From contig CAIZZF010000016.1 in assembly GCA_903937385.1 (NCBI GenBank), forward strand, positions 1-64,000: a stretch of DNA of 64,000 bases, read 5' to 3'. Under the pieces are notes generated by a model. That model saw only the letters and a program-made list of their open reading frames with translations. It did not search any database and was not told the origin of the DNA. This DNA comes from an uncultured Holophagaceae bacterium. GTDB taxonomy: Bacteria; Acidobacteriota; Holophagae; Holophagales; Holophagaceae. Positions 1 to 8,660 of the stretch are shown in pieces (within the stretch, counting starts at the first letter, position 1; the number at the start of each line of letters is the position of its first letter). Both the position numbers and the translations under genes were made by a program.

Positions 1-235
1 ACATCGAACGAAATCCTCAAAGGCTTCCTATCTTCTATCCGGTTTTCAAAGACGCTCCCATGCTCTCACATGGTCGAAACCGCCTCGCGGCCGCTTCTTG
101 CACCCCGCAGCCTCAACTGCGCAGGACATTCAGACTAACACCTGTGCCCGTTGACGCAAGAAAAAATTTACAGGATGGGAGCAGAACCTTCCGCCACCAC
201 TGCGCCTTAGGCCATCATGGCCCCATGGAGCTGAC
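1..235. other. Intergenic region upstream of galU
   Basis: No convincing gene is visible here on either strand. The only supported signals are close to galU: a GGAG ribosome-binding site at 227-230, five bases before the ATG at 236, and a short perfect inverted repeat (GGCCAT-C-ATGGCC, 210-222) just before it. The A/T-rich run around 160-172 could be part of a promoter, but I cannot assign hexamers with confidence. Confidence 0.5.
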
Positions 236-1108
236 ATGAAGACCCTCCGGAAAGCGGTCATTCCAGTCGCAGGGCTTGGTACCCGGTTCCTGCCTGCCAC
301 CAAGGCCCAACCCAAGGAAATGCTTCCCTTAGTGGATACGCCGGTCATCCAATACGTGGTCGAGGAGGCCATCCGGGCGGGCATCGAGAGCCTGGTGCTG
401 GTGACCGGGCGCGGCAAGGCCGCCATTGAGAACCACTTCGACGTCGCCTTCGAGCTGGAGGACACCCTCCGCCGGCGGGGCAAGCTGGAGGACCTGGAGC
501 TGGTGCGGGGCATCACCCACCTGGCCCACTTCGCCTACGTTCGCCAGGGGGAGCCCCTGGGCCTGGGCCACGCGGTCCTCTGCGCCCGCTACGCCGTCGG
601 CCACGAACCCTTCGCCCTGCTGCTGGGCGACGACGTCTTCGATGAACGGGACCGGGCGCTGGATGCCCTCATTGCCGCCTATCGCGCCACCGGGAAATCC
701 GTGGTGGGCGTGCAGGAAGTCCCCCTCGAACACGTCTCCCGCTACGGCATCGTCAACGCTACAGACAGCCAGGGCGCCTCCTGGGATGTGACAACCATTG
801 TCGAAAAGCCTGCCCCGGAGGATGCCCCGAGCCGCTGGGCGGTGGTGGGCCGCTACGTGCTGGAGCCTCGCGTCTTCGAGCACCTGGCCGCTCTGGAGCC
901 TGGCGTCGGCGGCGAGTATCAGCTAACCGACGCGCTGGCAGCACTGGCCCGCGAAGGGCGGCTGGTGGCTGCACCCATTCCCGCCAAGCGCTACGACACC
1001 GGCAACAAGCTGGACTACCTGAAGGCGAACATCGAGTTCGCCCTCAAGCGCGACGAGCTGCGTCCCGAGTTCATCGCCTACCTGAAGAGCCTGGCGCAGG
1101 GGCTCTAA
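236..1108 (+). CDS. galU: UTP--glucose-1-phosphate uridylyltransferase GalU
   Basis: This 290-residue protein makes UDP-glucose from UTP and glucose-1-phosphate in the cytoplasm, feeding lipopolysaccharide, capsule and glycogen-related pathways. The N-terminus has the nucleotidyltransferase signature AVIPVAGLGTRFLPATKAQP with PKEMLPLVDTPVIQYVVEEA, which is diagnostic of bacterial GalU. Further family features are the LLGDD metal-binding stretch, the IVEKP segment and the GNKLDYLKANIEF C-terminal block. The length matches the usual 285-300 residues. The ATG follows a GGAG site by five bases. Its stop overlaps the stop of the convergent copper ATPase gene by three bases, so the two transcription units meet tail to tail. 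Identification is secure. Confidence 0.96.
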   Translation: MKTLRKAVIPVAGLGTRFLPATKAQPKEMLPLVDTPVIQYVVEEAIRAGIESLVLVTGRGKAAIENHFDVAFELEDTLRRRGKLEDLELVRGITHLAHFAYVRQGEPLGLGHAVLCARYAVGHEPFALLLGDDVFDERDRALDALIAAYRATGKSVVGVQEVPLEHVSRYGIVNATDSQGASWDVTTIVEKPAPEDAPSRWAVVGRYVLEPRVFEHLAALEPGVGGEYQLTDALAALAREGRLVAAPIPAKRYDTGNKLDYLKANIEFALKRDELRPEFIAYLKSLAQGL

Positions 1109-3210
1109 CGCCGCAGCCGCAGCGCGTTGAGCACCACCGTGAGACTGCTCAGGCCCATGGCCACGCCGGCCAGCATGGGGCCGCCGAAGCGCTCCAGCTG
1201 CCCGAAGGCCGCCAGGGGCACCAGTACCAGGTTGTAGCCAAAGGCCCAGCCCAGGTTCTGCCGGATCACCCGGTGGGTGCGCAGCGCCAGGCGCCGAGCC
1301 GCGAGGATCGGCTCAAGGCCCGGGCGCAGCAGCACCAGCGGCGCCGCAGCCATGGCCGCCCCCGTGCCCTGCTCCCCCGCGCCGGAGCCCATGGCAATGC
1401 CACAGTCCGCCTGGGCCAGGGCCGGAGCATCGTTGACCCCGTCGCCCACGAAGCCCACCACCGCGCCCTGGATCTGCAGCGCCTTCAGGTGTGCCAGCTT
1501 GGCTTCCGGGCGCACCTCGGCCGTGACTTCCTCGATGCCCGCCGCCGCCGCCATGGCCCGTGCCGGAGCGGCCCGGTCACCCGTGAGCAGGTGCAGGCGC
1601 AGCCCCTGCTGCTTGAGCTGAGCCACCACGCCAGGCGCCTCGGCGCGAAGCCGGTCGCCCAGGATGAACAGCCCCTGGAGCCCCACGGCATCCGCGAGTC
1701 CCACGGCGATGCCGTCTTCTTCGATCGGGGGGAAGTCCACCCCTAGGAAGGCGGCACTGCCCAGACGCCAGGCCCGGCCCTCCAGCTCCCCCGTGATCCC
1801 TCCCCCGGGGTGAGCCCGGAAGGCCTGCACCGGAAGGTCTGACCCGGCATGGGCCGCCCGAATGCCCCGGCCGATGGGATGCTCCGAGTCCCGCTCTAGG
1901 CTCGCTCCGAGCGTCAGCAGGTCCGCTTCCGATAGGGCCCCGCAGGAGATGATCCGACGCAGGCGGGGACGGCCCTCGGTGAGGGTGCCCGTCTTGTCGA
2001 AGACCAGGTCCGTGGCCTGCCCCAGGGCCTCCAGGGCGGCGGCATCCCGCACGAGCACGCCCTGCCGGGCGGCGGCGCCGAGGCCCACCATCACTGCCAC
2101 CGGGGTGGCCAGCCCGAGGGCGCAGGGGCAGGCAATCACCAGCAGCGTCACCGCCGGGCGCCAGGCCTGGGCGAACCCGCCGCCGAGCCACCACCAGCCC
2201 GCGAACGTGACCGCCGCAAGAACCAGAATGAGCGGCACGAAGACCGCGCTGATCCGATCCGCCAGATCCTGGGCCGGGGCCTTGGAGCCCTGCGCCTGGG
2301 CCACCAGCGCGGCCATGCGGGCCAGCTGCGTGTCGGCCCCGACGGCCAGAACCTCCAGCTCCAGGGCCGAGCCGTGCACCACCGTGCCGGCCACCAGCGC
2401 CTCCCCGGGGCCCTTGGGCACCGGCAGGGGCTCGCCCGTCAGCATGGACTCATCGACCTCCGCCACCCCGGAACTCACCCGGCCATCCGCAGGCACCGCC
2501 TGGCCCGGCAGCACCCGCACCTGGTCCCCCGGATGCAGGACGGAGACGGGCACCTCCAGCAGGGACCCATCGGCCTCGATCCTCAGGGCCGTGGGCGGCG
2601 CCAGGGCGAGCAGTGCCTTCAGTGCGTCGGTGGCCCGGGTCTTGGCCCGGGCCTCGAGGTATTTGCCGGTGAGCAAGAAGGCCACCAGGGCCGCGGCCGT
2701 CTCGAAGCTGAGGTGGTGGGCCCCGTGCCACCACTCCCCCACAGCGAAGGCCCAGGCGATGCCCGAGCCCAGCGCGATGAGCGTGTCCATGGAGGCCTGG
2801 CCATGCCGGGCCTGGCGCAAGGCGCGCTGGAAGAAGCCCAGGCCCGCTCCGAACACCACGGGGGTGGCCAGCAGCAGCTGCACCCACCCGGGCAGGTGCC
2901 AGCCCAGGCCCGGAACCATCGTCACCAGCATGGGGGCCGTGAGCACCAGGGCCAGGAGCATGCGCCGTCGGGCCGGCGCGAGCTCATCCCCCTTGGGCGT
3001 ATCGGGCTCGATCGCGGCCAACCCGTAGCCGGCGTCCTCCACCTGGAGGGCCAGGGCCTCGAAGGTCGCGGTGCCCTCCACAGTCACGGTGTTGGTGGCC
3101 AGGTTCACGGCCGCCGCGGCCACGCCCGGCGTGGCCTTCAGGGCTTTCTCAACGTGGCGCACGCAGGCCGCGCAGGTCATGCCCGAGACGGTGTAGGTCT
3201 GCTGGCCCAA
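1105..3210 (-). CDS. copA: Copper-translocating P1B-type ATPase
   Basis: A 701-residue inner-membrane heavy-metal ATPase that exports Cu(I) at the cost of ATP. In order: an N-terminal HMA domain with the metal-binding GMTCAAC (Cys13, Cys16); paired membrane helices; the TGE dephosphorylation loop (258-260); the intramembrane CPC metal site (361-363); the phosphorylated Asp in DKTGT (405-409); the HP motif of the nucleotide-binding domain (444-445); and the hinge GDGVND (589-594). CPC with one CxxC-type HMA domain is the P1B-1 (copper/silver) pattern. It is the last gene of a leftward group with a CopZ-like chaperone and a MerR regulator, which agrees with metal efflux. Silver is a possible second substrate. 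Confidence 0.95.
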   Translation of the reverse strand: MGQQTYTVSGMTCAACVRHVEKALKATPGVAAAAVNLATNTVTVEGTATFEALALQVEDAGYGLAAIEPDTPKGDELAPARRRMLLALVLTAPMLVTMVPGLGWHLPGWVQLLLATPVVFGAGLGFFQRALRQARHGQASMDTLIALGSGIAWAFAVGEWWHGAHHLSFETAAALVAFLLTGKYLEARAKTRATDALKALLALAPPTALRIEADGSLLEVPVSVLHPGDQVRVLPGQAVPADGRVSSGVAEVDESMLTGEPLPVPKGPGEALVAGTVVHGSALELEVLAVGADTQLARMAALVAQAQGSKAPAQDLADRISAVFVPLILVLAAVTFAGWWWLGGGFAQAWRPAVTLLVIACPCALGLATPVAVMVGLGAAARQGVLVRDAAALEALGQATDLVFDKTGTLTEGRPRLRRIISCGALSEADLLTLGASLERDSEHPIGRGIRAAHAGSDLPVQAFRAHPGGGITGELEGRAWRLGSAAFLGVDFPPIEEDGIAVGLADAVGLQGLFILGDRLRAEAPGVVAQLKQQGLRLHLLTGDRAAPARAMAAAAGIEEVTAEVRPEAKLAHLKALQIQGAVVGFVGDGVNDAPALAQADCGIAMGSGAGEQGTGAAMAAAPLVLLRPGLEPILAARRLALRTHRVIRQNLGWAFGYNLVLVPLAAFGQLERFGGPMLAGVAMGLSSLTVVLNALRLRR

Positions 3211-3233
3211 GGTGCTCCCTCCGGGCCCGGGGT

Positions 3234-3440
3234 TCAGGCCGGACCCACCATCTCATATCCCGCCTCGGCCACGCTCGCGGCCATGGCCTCGTAGGAGGCC
3301 TCGCCCTCGACCGTCGCCGTGCCCTTGGCCACATCCGTGGCCACGGCGGTGACGCCAGCCACGGCCTTCAGGGCCTTCTCCACGTGCTTGGCACAGCCAC
3401 CGCAGGTCATGCCCTGAACCCGATACACCACACCGCTCAT
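3234..3440 (-). CDS. copZ: CopZ-like copper chaperone (single HMA domain)
   Basis: A 68-residue cytoplasmic protein consisting of one HMA ferredoxin-like fold. The metal site is GMTCGGC, with the two cysteines at residues 13 and 16, and the C-terminal GYEM loop is typical of the family. It resembles the N-terminal domain of the ATPase downstream (both have KHVEKALKA/RHVEKALKA), so it may have arisen by duplication of that domain. It lies 23 bases upstream of the ATPase gene and 19 bases downstream of the regulator gene, so all three are probably co-transcribed. The inferred role is to carry Cu(I) to the ATPase. Confidence 0.88.
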   Translation of the reverse strand: MSGVVYRVQGMTCGGCAKHVEKALKAVAGVTAVATDVAKGTATVEGEASYEAMAASVAEAGYEMVGPA

Positions 3441-3459
3441 GCTTGCCTCCTCAAGGTCT

Positions 3460-3942
3460 TCAGGCTCTGTGCTCGGCCAGGGCGGGCAGTCGCGCCGACT
3501 CCAGCAGCAGCGTTTCCATCAGGTTGCAGCCCAGGTCCCGGCTGAAGCCGTCGGGTGTCCCGAGCGTATTTCGCAGGATATCCACCAGGAGCTGGATCTC
3601 GGACAGCCGGGTCTCCAGCACGGCGAGCTTGCCGGACAGGGCCTCCCGGACATGCTCGCAGGGAGCCGTGTCCTGGCGGAGGGCCCGGAGCAGCTCCTGG
3701 ACCTCCTCGAGGCTGAAGCCAGCGGCCTGGGAGGCCTTCAGGATCTGGACCCAGTGCACCGCCTCCGGGGGGAAGAGCCGGTAGCCCTTGGGCGACCGCG
3801 GCAGCTCACCGAACACACCGGCATCTGCATAGAACCTCAGATTGCGGGCCGTGATCCCGGACCGGGCGGCCAGCTGGCCGATCTTCAGCATCCGGACAGG
3901 GGTATTGGCGGCGGGGGCGGGGGTGTCGAGTACGGTTGTCAC
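3460..3942 (-). CDS. MerR-family metal-responsive transcriptional regulator
   Basis: A MerR activator: an N-terminal winged helix beginning MLKIGQLAARSGITARNLRFY, followed by a dimerisation helix and a metal-binding C-terminus with cysteines in APCEHVREAL and RDLGCNL. I chose the GTG start at 3942 (160 residues) because a strong GGAGG lies five bases upstream of it. The frame can be extended to an ATG at 4014, but that codon is upstream of the promoter's -35 element and cannot be transcribed from it. An internal ATG at 3891 matches the usual MerR start but has no ribosome-binding site. Context with CopZ and CopA suggests a CueR-type copper sensor, although the C-terminal cysteine spacing could also suit another soft metal. 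Confidence 0.88.
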   Translation of the reverse strand: MTTVLDTPAPAANTPVRMLKIGQLAARSGITARNLRFYADAGVFGELPRSPKGYRLFPPEAVHWVQILKASQAAGFSLEEVQELLRALRQDTAPCEHVREALSGKLAVLETRLSEIQLLVDILRNTLGTPDGFSRDLGCNLMETLLLESARLPALAEHRA

Positions 3943-3970
3943 GGGGACCTCCAAGTCAACGACTCCCGTC

Positions 3971-4001
3971 AGAATAAGATTCCAGCTGAATGGAGACTCA
4001 A
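3971..4001 (-). promoter_or_regulatory. MerR-type promoter with 19-bp spacer for the copper operon
   Basis: Reading leftward, a -35 element TTGAGT (4001-3996) and a -10 element TATTCT (3976-3971) are separated by exactly 19 bp. The overlong spacer is the hallmark of promoters activated by MerR-family proteins, which untwist the DNA to realign the two elements. The spacer holds an imperfect dyad, CTCCA-N6-TGGAA, where the regulator would bind. The inferred transcript starts about 30 bp before the GTG of the merR gene, so this one promoter would serve regulator, chaperone and ATPase and be autoregulated. Confidence 0.8.
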
Positions 4002-4021
4002 GGACAAAAATCACAATTCAA

Positions 4022-5905
4022 CTATATGCTCCCTGAGCGATGGATTAGCAAGTGGAGGATGGTCACGGCGGCCGGGGTGATCCCGGGGATGCGGCTGGCC
4101 TGGCCCAGCGTCTCCGGGCGATGAAGGGCCAGCTTTTCCATCACTTCCCTGGATATCCCGTGCAAGTGGTCCACCCGCAGGTCCGAGGGGATCCGCACAT
4201 GGTCCCAGGCCCTCTGGCCTTCGAGGAGCCGAGCCTCCCGGTCCCGGTAGGGGGCGTAGCGCAGGTCAAAGAGCAGCAGGTCCCGCTCCCGGGCCGCATC
4301 CCAGCCGGGCTGATCCGGGTTCCAGCCCTCCAGCAGGGCCAGGCAGGCATCCGCATCTGCGGGGCTGACCCGCTGCCGCCGGAACAGCTCCGCCAGCGTC
4401 AGGCCCGCGTCCAGCCGGATGCCCGCCCCCGCCGCGATGGCGCCGAAGGGGCTGGTCTGCGTGACCCAGGCCTCGTCGCAGCGCGCCTTCAGCTGCTCCC
4501 GAGCCGCCGTCCGGGCCTCGACCTTGGCCAACTCCCCGGGCGCGAGGGCCCCCACGTCCCGGGCCACGGCCAGCAGGCGGCTGTCCGCCAGGTCGCAGGC
4601 CAGGGCCAGGCGGTGCTCGGCCCGGGCCGTGAGCATGCGGTAGGGCTCGTCCGTGCCCTTGGTGACGAGGTCGTCCACCATGACGCCGAGGTAGGCCTGG
4701 TCCCGGCCCAGCACCACCGGCTCCTGCCCCCGGAGCCAGCGCACGGCGTTGATGCCGGCCAGCAGGCCCTGCCCCGCCGCCTCTTCATAGCCCGTGGTGC
4801 CGTTGATCTGGCCTGCGAACCAGACGCCCTCGAGCTCAGCCACGGAGAGGTCCCGGTGCAGCTGCAGGGGATCGAAGCTGTCGTATTCGATGGCATAGCC
4901 GGGGCGGAGGATCTCCGCCGCCTCGAAGCCCGGGAGGCTCCGCACCATGCGCAGCTGCACCTCGGGCGGCAGGGAGGTGGAGAGTCCCGCCAGGTAGGTC
5001 TCCTCGGTTTCGAGGCTCTCGGGCTCCACGAAGATCTGGTGCCGCCCCTTGTCCGGGAACTTCACGAACTTGTCCTCGATGGAGGGGCAGTAGCGGGGCC
5101 CCACCCCCTCGATGTGCCCGCCGTAGAGACTGGATTGGCTGAGGTTCTCCCGCACGATGGCCTCGGTCTGGGCCGTGGTGTGGACGATGTGGCAGGGCAC
5201 CTGCCGCTGGGGGATGGCGGTGCTGAAGAAGCTGAAGGGCCGCGGTGGGTCATCCCCGGGCTGGACCAGGAGCCGGCTGAAGTCAATGGACCCGCTGGCG
5301 ATCCGGGGGCTGGTGCCCGTCTTCAGGCGCCGATGCCGGAGGCCCAGGCTCCGCAGCTGCTGGGCCAGGTGGGTGCTGGCCGGTTCCCCGGCGCGGCCGG
5401 CCTCCAGGCGCCGGGCCCCGATGAGTACCTGCCCATTCAGGAAGGTGCCGCTGGTGACCACCACGGCGTCGCAGGGCAGCACGGAGCCGTCCAGCAGTTC
5501 CACCCCCCGCAGGCCCCGGGTGCCCTCCCGCCAGAGCAGCTGGGCGGCCATACCCTGGCGCAGCTTCAGGTGGGGGGTCCGCTCCAGGAGCTGCCTGGCG
5601 GCAATGCGGTACTTGACCTTATCAGCCTGGGCCCGGGGACCCCGCACTGCCACGCCCCGGCTCTCATTGAGGATGCGGAAGTGGATGCCGGTGGCGTCAA
5701 TGAGGCGGCCCATGGCGCCGCCCAGGGCGTCGAGCTCACGCACCATGTGGCCCTTGCCGACCCCTCCGATGCTGGGATTGCAGCTCATCTGGCCGATCTG
5801 GTCGAGGTTCATGGTCAGCAGGGTCGTGGCCATGCCCATGCGGGCCGCGATCTGCGCAGCCTCAAGTCCCGCGTGGCCTCCGCCGATGACGACAACCTGC
5901 TGCAA
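4022..5905 (-). CDS. mnmG: tRNA uridine-5-carboxymethylaminomethyl(34) synthesis enzyme MnmG
   Basis: A 627-residue FAD enzyme that, with MnmE, installs the carboxymethylaminomethyl group on the wobble uridine of several tRNAs. The N-terminus carries the FAD-binding VVVIGGGHAGLEAA followed by the family block CNPSIGGVGKGHMVRELDALGG. Further MnmG signatures are HFRILNESRGVAVRGPRAQ, the GTFLNG stretch and PRYCPSIEDK. The C-terminal helical domain ends with the GITPAAVTILHLLI segment. Length is typical (610-640). No mnmE is adjacent. It lies on the same strand as the copper genes but upstream of their own promoter. Confidence 0.97.
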   Translation of the reverse strand: MQQVVVIGGGHAGLEAAQIAARMGMATTLLTMNLDQIGQMSCNPSIGGVGKGHMVRELDALGGAMGRLIDATGIHFRILNESRGVAVRGPRAQADKVKYRIAARQLLERTPHLKLRQGMAAQLLWREGTRGLRGVELLDGSVLPCDAVVVTSGTFLNGQVLIGARRLEAGRAGEPASTHLAQQLRSLGLRHRRLKTGTSPRIASGSIDFSRLLVQPGDDPPRPFSFFSTAIPQRQVPCHIVHTTAQTEAIVRENLSQSSLYGGHIEGVGPRYCPSIEDKFVKFPDKGRHQIFVEPESLETEETYLAGLSTSLPPEVQLRMVRSLPGFEAAEILRPGYAIEYDSFDPLQLHRDLSVAELEGVWFAGQINGTTGYEEAAGQGLLAGINAVRWLRGQEPVVLGRDQAYLGVMVDDLVTKGTDEPYRMLTARAEHRLALACDLADSRLLAVARDVGALAPGELAKVEARTAAREQLKARCDEAWVTQTSPFGAIAAGAGIRLDAGLTLAELFRRQRVSPADADACLALLEGWNPDQPGWDAARERDLLLFDLRYAPYRDREARLLEGQRAWDHVRIPSDLRVDHLHGISREVMEKLALHRPETLGQASRIPGITPAAVTILHLLIHRSGSI

Positions 5906-5983
5906 GCGCTCCCCCTAGGGGACCAGGATACCCTCGGGGCCCGGATCCCACCGGGCGGGCATGGGATGTGAGAAACTGAGGCC

Positions 5984-6823
5984 ATGAAACCCCGACTGAC
6001 CCCCGAGGAACGCCGAGCCCGTCGCCAGCGTGCGATGCGGCGGGGCATGTTCGTGCTGCCCTCCAGCATCACCATGGCCTCGATCTTCTGCGGCTTCTCC
6101 AGCGTGGTCATGTCCATCAATGCCGCCGGGGCGCGGCCGGAATACTACTTCCAGTGGGCCGCGGGCCTGCTGGTGCTGGCCGGGGTCTTTGACGGCCTGG
6201 ACGGCCGGGTGGCCCGGGCCACCAACACCGCCACGGAGTTCGGCGTGCAGCTGGACAGCCTGGCCGACGTGGTGAGCTTCGGCATGGCGCCCGCCATCCT
6301 GGCCTACCGCTACGGGTTCTTCCACCTGGGCATCCACGACAGCCACCTCCGGGCCGCCGGCTGGGCCGCCTGCTTCGTCTTCACGGCCTGCGGGGCCCTG
6401 CGCCTGGCCCGCTTCAACGTCAGCGTGGGCGCGGTGGATCCCCGCTACTTCGTCGGCCTGCCCATCCCCGCCGGCGCCGCCTGCGTGGCCTCGGTGATCA
6501 TCTGGCACCCCTCCCCGCCCTCGGTGACTTTCTGGGCCTACGCCTTTGCCCTGGAGCTGTTCCTCGTAGGCCTGCTGATGGTGTCCACGCTTCGCTTCCC
6601 GAGCTTCAAGAAGAAGGCCGCCAGCCCCAAGACCTCCATGGTCACCAGCCTCAGCATCGTGCTGGTCTTCGCCATGATGATCCTGCTCCAGCAGCAATTC
6701 TTCATCGCCTTCTTCACCACCTACGTCCTGCTGGCGCTGGCCCTGAACGTGGCCTGGAAAGCCGGGTGGCATGGCATCACGCCCCCCCACGACGCCGCGG
6801 AAGAGCCTGAAACCGTCAACTGA
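5984..6823 (+). CDS. pssA: CDP-diacylglycerol--serine O-phosphatidyltransferase
   Basis: A 279-residue integral membrane enzyme that makes phosphatidylserine from CDP-diacylglycerol and L-serine, the first committed step toward phosphatidylethanolamine. The CDP-alcohol phosphotransferase signature D-x2-D-G-x2-A-R-x8-G-x3-D-x3-D is complete in DGLDGRVARA...G...D...D at about residues 66-88. Several hydrophobic segments flank it and the N-terminus is basic, as in subclass II PssA proteins. No psd gene is visible nearby. The start is preceded by a GAGG site. Confidence 0.9.
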   Translation: MKPRLTPEERRARRQRAMRRGMFVLPSSITMASIFCGFSSVVMSINAAGARPEYYFQWAAGLLVLAGVFDGLDGRVARATNTATEFGVQLDSLADVVSFGMAPAILAYRYGFFHLGIHDSHLRAAGWAACFVFTACGALRLARFNVSVGAVDPRYFVGLPIPAGAACVASVIIWHPSPPSVTFWAYAFALELFLVGLLMVSTLRFPSFKKKAASPKTSMVTSLSIVLVFAMMILLQQQFFIAFFTTYVLLALALNVAWKAGWHGITPPHDAAEEPETVN

Positions 6824-6835
6824 TCCTCGGCCTGG

Positions 6836-8209
6836 CTAGGTCAGGATCCCTGCGATGCAGGCGCTCAGGAAGTTCGCCAGGGTGCCGGCCAGCATGGCCC
6901 GGAACCCGAGTCGGGCCAGGTCGCCGCGGCGCTCCGGCACCAGGGCTCCGATGCCACCCACCTGGATGGCGATGCTGCTGAAGTTGGCGAAGCCACAGAG
7001 GGCGAAGGTGGAGATGAGCCGCGCCTTCGCCGACAGGTTGGTCATGGCGCCCAGGTCCAGGAAGGCCACGAACTCGTTGACCACCATGCGCTTGCCGAGC
7101 AGCCCGCCGACCTGGCCCGCCTCGGACCAGGGCACACCCATGAGGAAGGCCGGAACCTTGAACGCCCCGCCCAGCACCCACTCCAGCGTGAACCCGGGAT
7201 GGACGGCCTTCATCAGCCCATTGATCAGGTAGATGAGCGCGATGAAGGCGATCAGCATGACGGCGACGTTGAAGGCCAGCTGGCCGCCCTCGAAGGCGCC
7301 GCGTGCCGCCGCGTCCAGCACGTTGGCGTCATGGCAGGGGATGTCGACCTTCACCTCGCCGGCGGTCTCCGGGGCTTCCACCTCAGGCTCCAGCAGCTTG
7401 GCCATCATCACGGCCCCCGGCGCGGTCATGATCACGGCGGTGAGCAGGTGGACGATGTCCACGTGCGCCACCTGCACATAGGCGACCATGATGCTGCCGG
7501 ACACGTGGGCCATGCCCGCGGTCATGATGAGCATGAGCTCGCTGCGGGTCATGCGGGCCAGGAAGGGCCGGATGGTGAGGGGCGCCTCGGTCTGGCCCAT
7601 GAGGATGCTGGCGGCCACGCTGACGCTCTCGGCGCCGGAGACCTTCAGGAAGCGACCCATGGCCCGGGCGGCGGCGGTGACCACCCACTGCATCACGCCA
7701 AGGTAGTAGAGCACCGCGAAGATGGAGGCCACGAAGATGATGGTGGGCAGCACCGCGAAGGCGAAGACCATGCCCACCTTGCTGCCGGGACCGTCGGACA
7801 GGGACCCGAAGACGAAGCTGGCCCCCTCATGGGCGTAGGCCATGAGGTGTTCCACCACGATGCGCATCTTGTCGAAGGTCGAGCCCACCAGGTTGCCCCG
7901 GAGGAGGCCCAGGACGATAACGCCGAACAATCCCCAGTTGAGCTTCTTGTTCTCATAGGACGCATAGCGGCGCAACAGCATGGGCGCGAACATCAGGCCC
8001 AGCACCACCCAGCCCGTCCCCCGGGGGAAAGGCAGGAAGGACAGCAGGCTGGCCAGGGCATCGCCCTTGAGGACGACCAGGGCAAAGATCCACTGCAGCC
8101 CCAGGCCCCAGACGATGGTCCGCCAGTGGATGGCTTTGCGGTTATGGGAAAGCGCGTAGGCAAAGGCGATGAAGGCCACCATTCCGGCCAGGCCCATAAG
8201 ACGTTCCAT
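6836..8209 (-). CDS. CNT-family concentrative nucleoside transporter (NupC-like)
   Basis: A 457-residue polytopic membrane protein of the concentrative nucleoside transporter family, expected to import nucleosides with a cation across the inner membrane. The family signature is visible near the C-terminus as GKRMVVNEFVAFLDL, close to the consensus GxKx3NEFVA(Y/F). Upstream are the conserved FxxxxLPTIIFVASIFAVLYYLG and MGQTEAPLTIRPF segments. A soluble insertion of about 25 residues (roughly 255-280) separates two membrane blocks. The gene follows a small roadblock-like gene with an 8-base gap. H+ versus Na+ coupling and base preference cannot be read from sequence alone. Confidence 0.9.
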   Translation of the reverse strand: MERLMGLAGMVAFIAFAYALSHNRKAIHWRTIVWGLGLQWIFALVVLKGDALASLLSFLPFPRGTGWVVLGLMFAPMLLRRYASYENKKLNWGLFGVIVLGLLRGNLVGSTFDKMRIVVEHLMAYAHEGASFVFGSLSDGPGSKVGMVFAFAVLPTIIFVASIFAVLYYLGVMQWVVTAAARAMGRFLKVSGAESVSVAASILMGQTEAPLTIRPFLARMTRSELMLIMTAGMAHVSGSIMVAYVQVAHVDIVHLLTAVIMTAPGAVMMAKLLEPEVEAPETAGEVKVDIPCHDANVLDAAARGAFEGGQLAFNVAVMLIAFIALIYLINGLMKAVHPGFTLEWVLGGAFKVPAFLMGVPWSEAGQVGGLLGKRMVVNEFVAFLDLGAMTNLSAKARLISTFALCGFANFSSIAIQVGGIGALVPERRGDLARLGFRAMLAGTLANFLSACIAGILT

Positions 8210-8217
8210 CTTGGCTC

Positions 8218-8574
8218 CTAGAGTTCTTTATTGAGGGCCTCGACGGCCTGCTCCATGTAGTAGCGGGCGCGGCCCAACAGGCCATCCCGCTGCATCACCA
8301 TCACCAGGGTGCAGTGCTCCATGGCGCCCATCATGAGGATCCAGTGCTGATCCGTGGCGAAGGCCACCTGCTTGACCTCCCCGCGGTCGAACTCCTCCAC
8401 GGCCTCCTGGAGGTGCCGCTTCACCACGTGCTGGTAGGCGCCCAGCAGCTGGAGGCCCTCGTTCGACACCTGGAGGGTGCGGGCACACACGGGATCACCG
8501 TCCCGGTCGTTGAAGGTCGCGGCCAGGGACTCGGGCACGTGTTCGATGAGCTGGTCCAGGATTTGCTGGAACAT
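8218..8574 (-). CDS. Roadblock/LC7-like small regulatory protein
   Basis: A 118-residue soluble protein. Its alternating hydrophobic pattern (PESLAATFNDRDGDPV at the start, then DQHWILMMGAMEHCTLVMVM and a final GRARYYMEQAVEALNKEL helix) resembles the roadblock/LC7 fold, whose members partner small GTPases such as MglA in polarity and motility. I chose the ATG at 8574, which follows a GGAG site; an upstream in-frame ATG at 8664 would overlap the neighbouring gene. It sits between an unknown exported protein and the nucleoside transporter on the same strand. The fold assignment is by pattern only and no GTPase gene is nearby. Confidence 0.6.
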   Translation of the reverse strand: MFQQILDQLIEHVPESLAATFNDRDGDPVCARTLQVSNEGLQLLGAYQHVVKRHLQEAVEEFDRGEVKQVAFATDQHWILMMGAMEHCTLVMVMQRDGLLGRARYYMEQAVEALNKEL

Positions 8575-8660
8575 GGCGGGACTCCGGTGCTGCGTGCCCA
8601 AAGCATGACCGCGATGGGGCCCCATGGCAAAGTCCGTCACCCCCCGAGCCAGGGCGGGCC

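Noticed and set aside
4052-5971. A long open frame on the plus strand opposite mnmG
   Set aside because: It is a G/C-rich antisense frame of a confident gene, with low-complexity Gly/Ala/His-rich content and no family motif.
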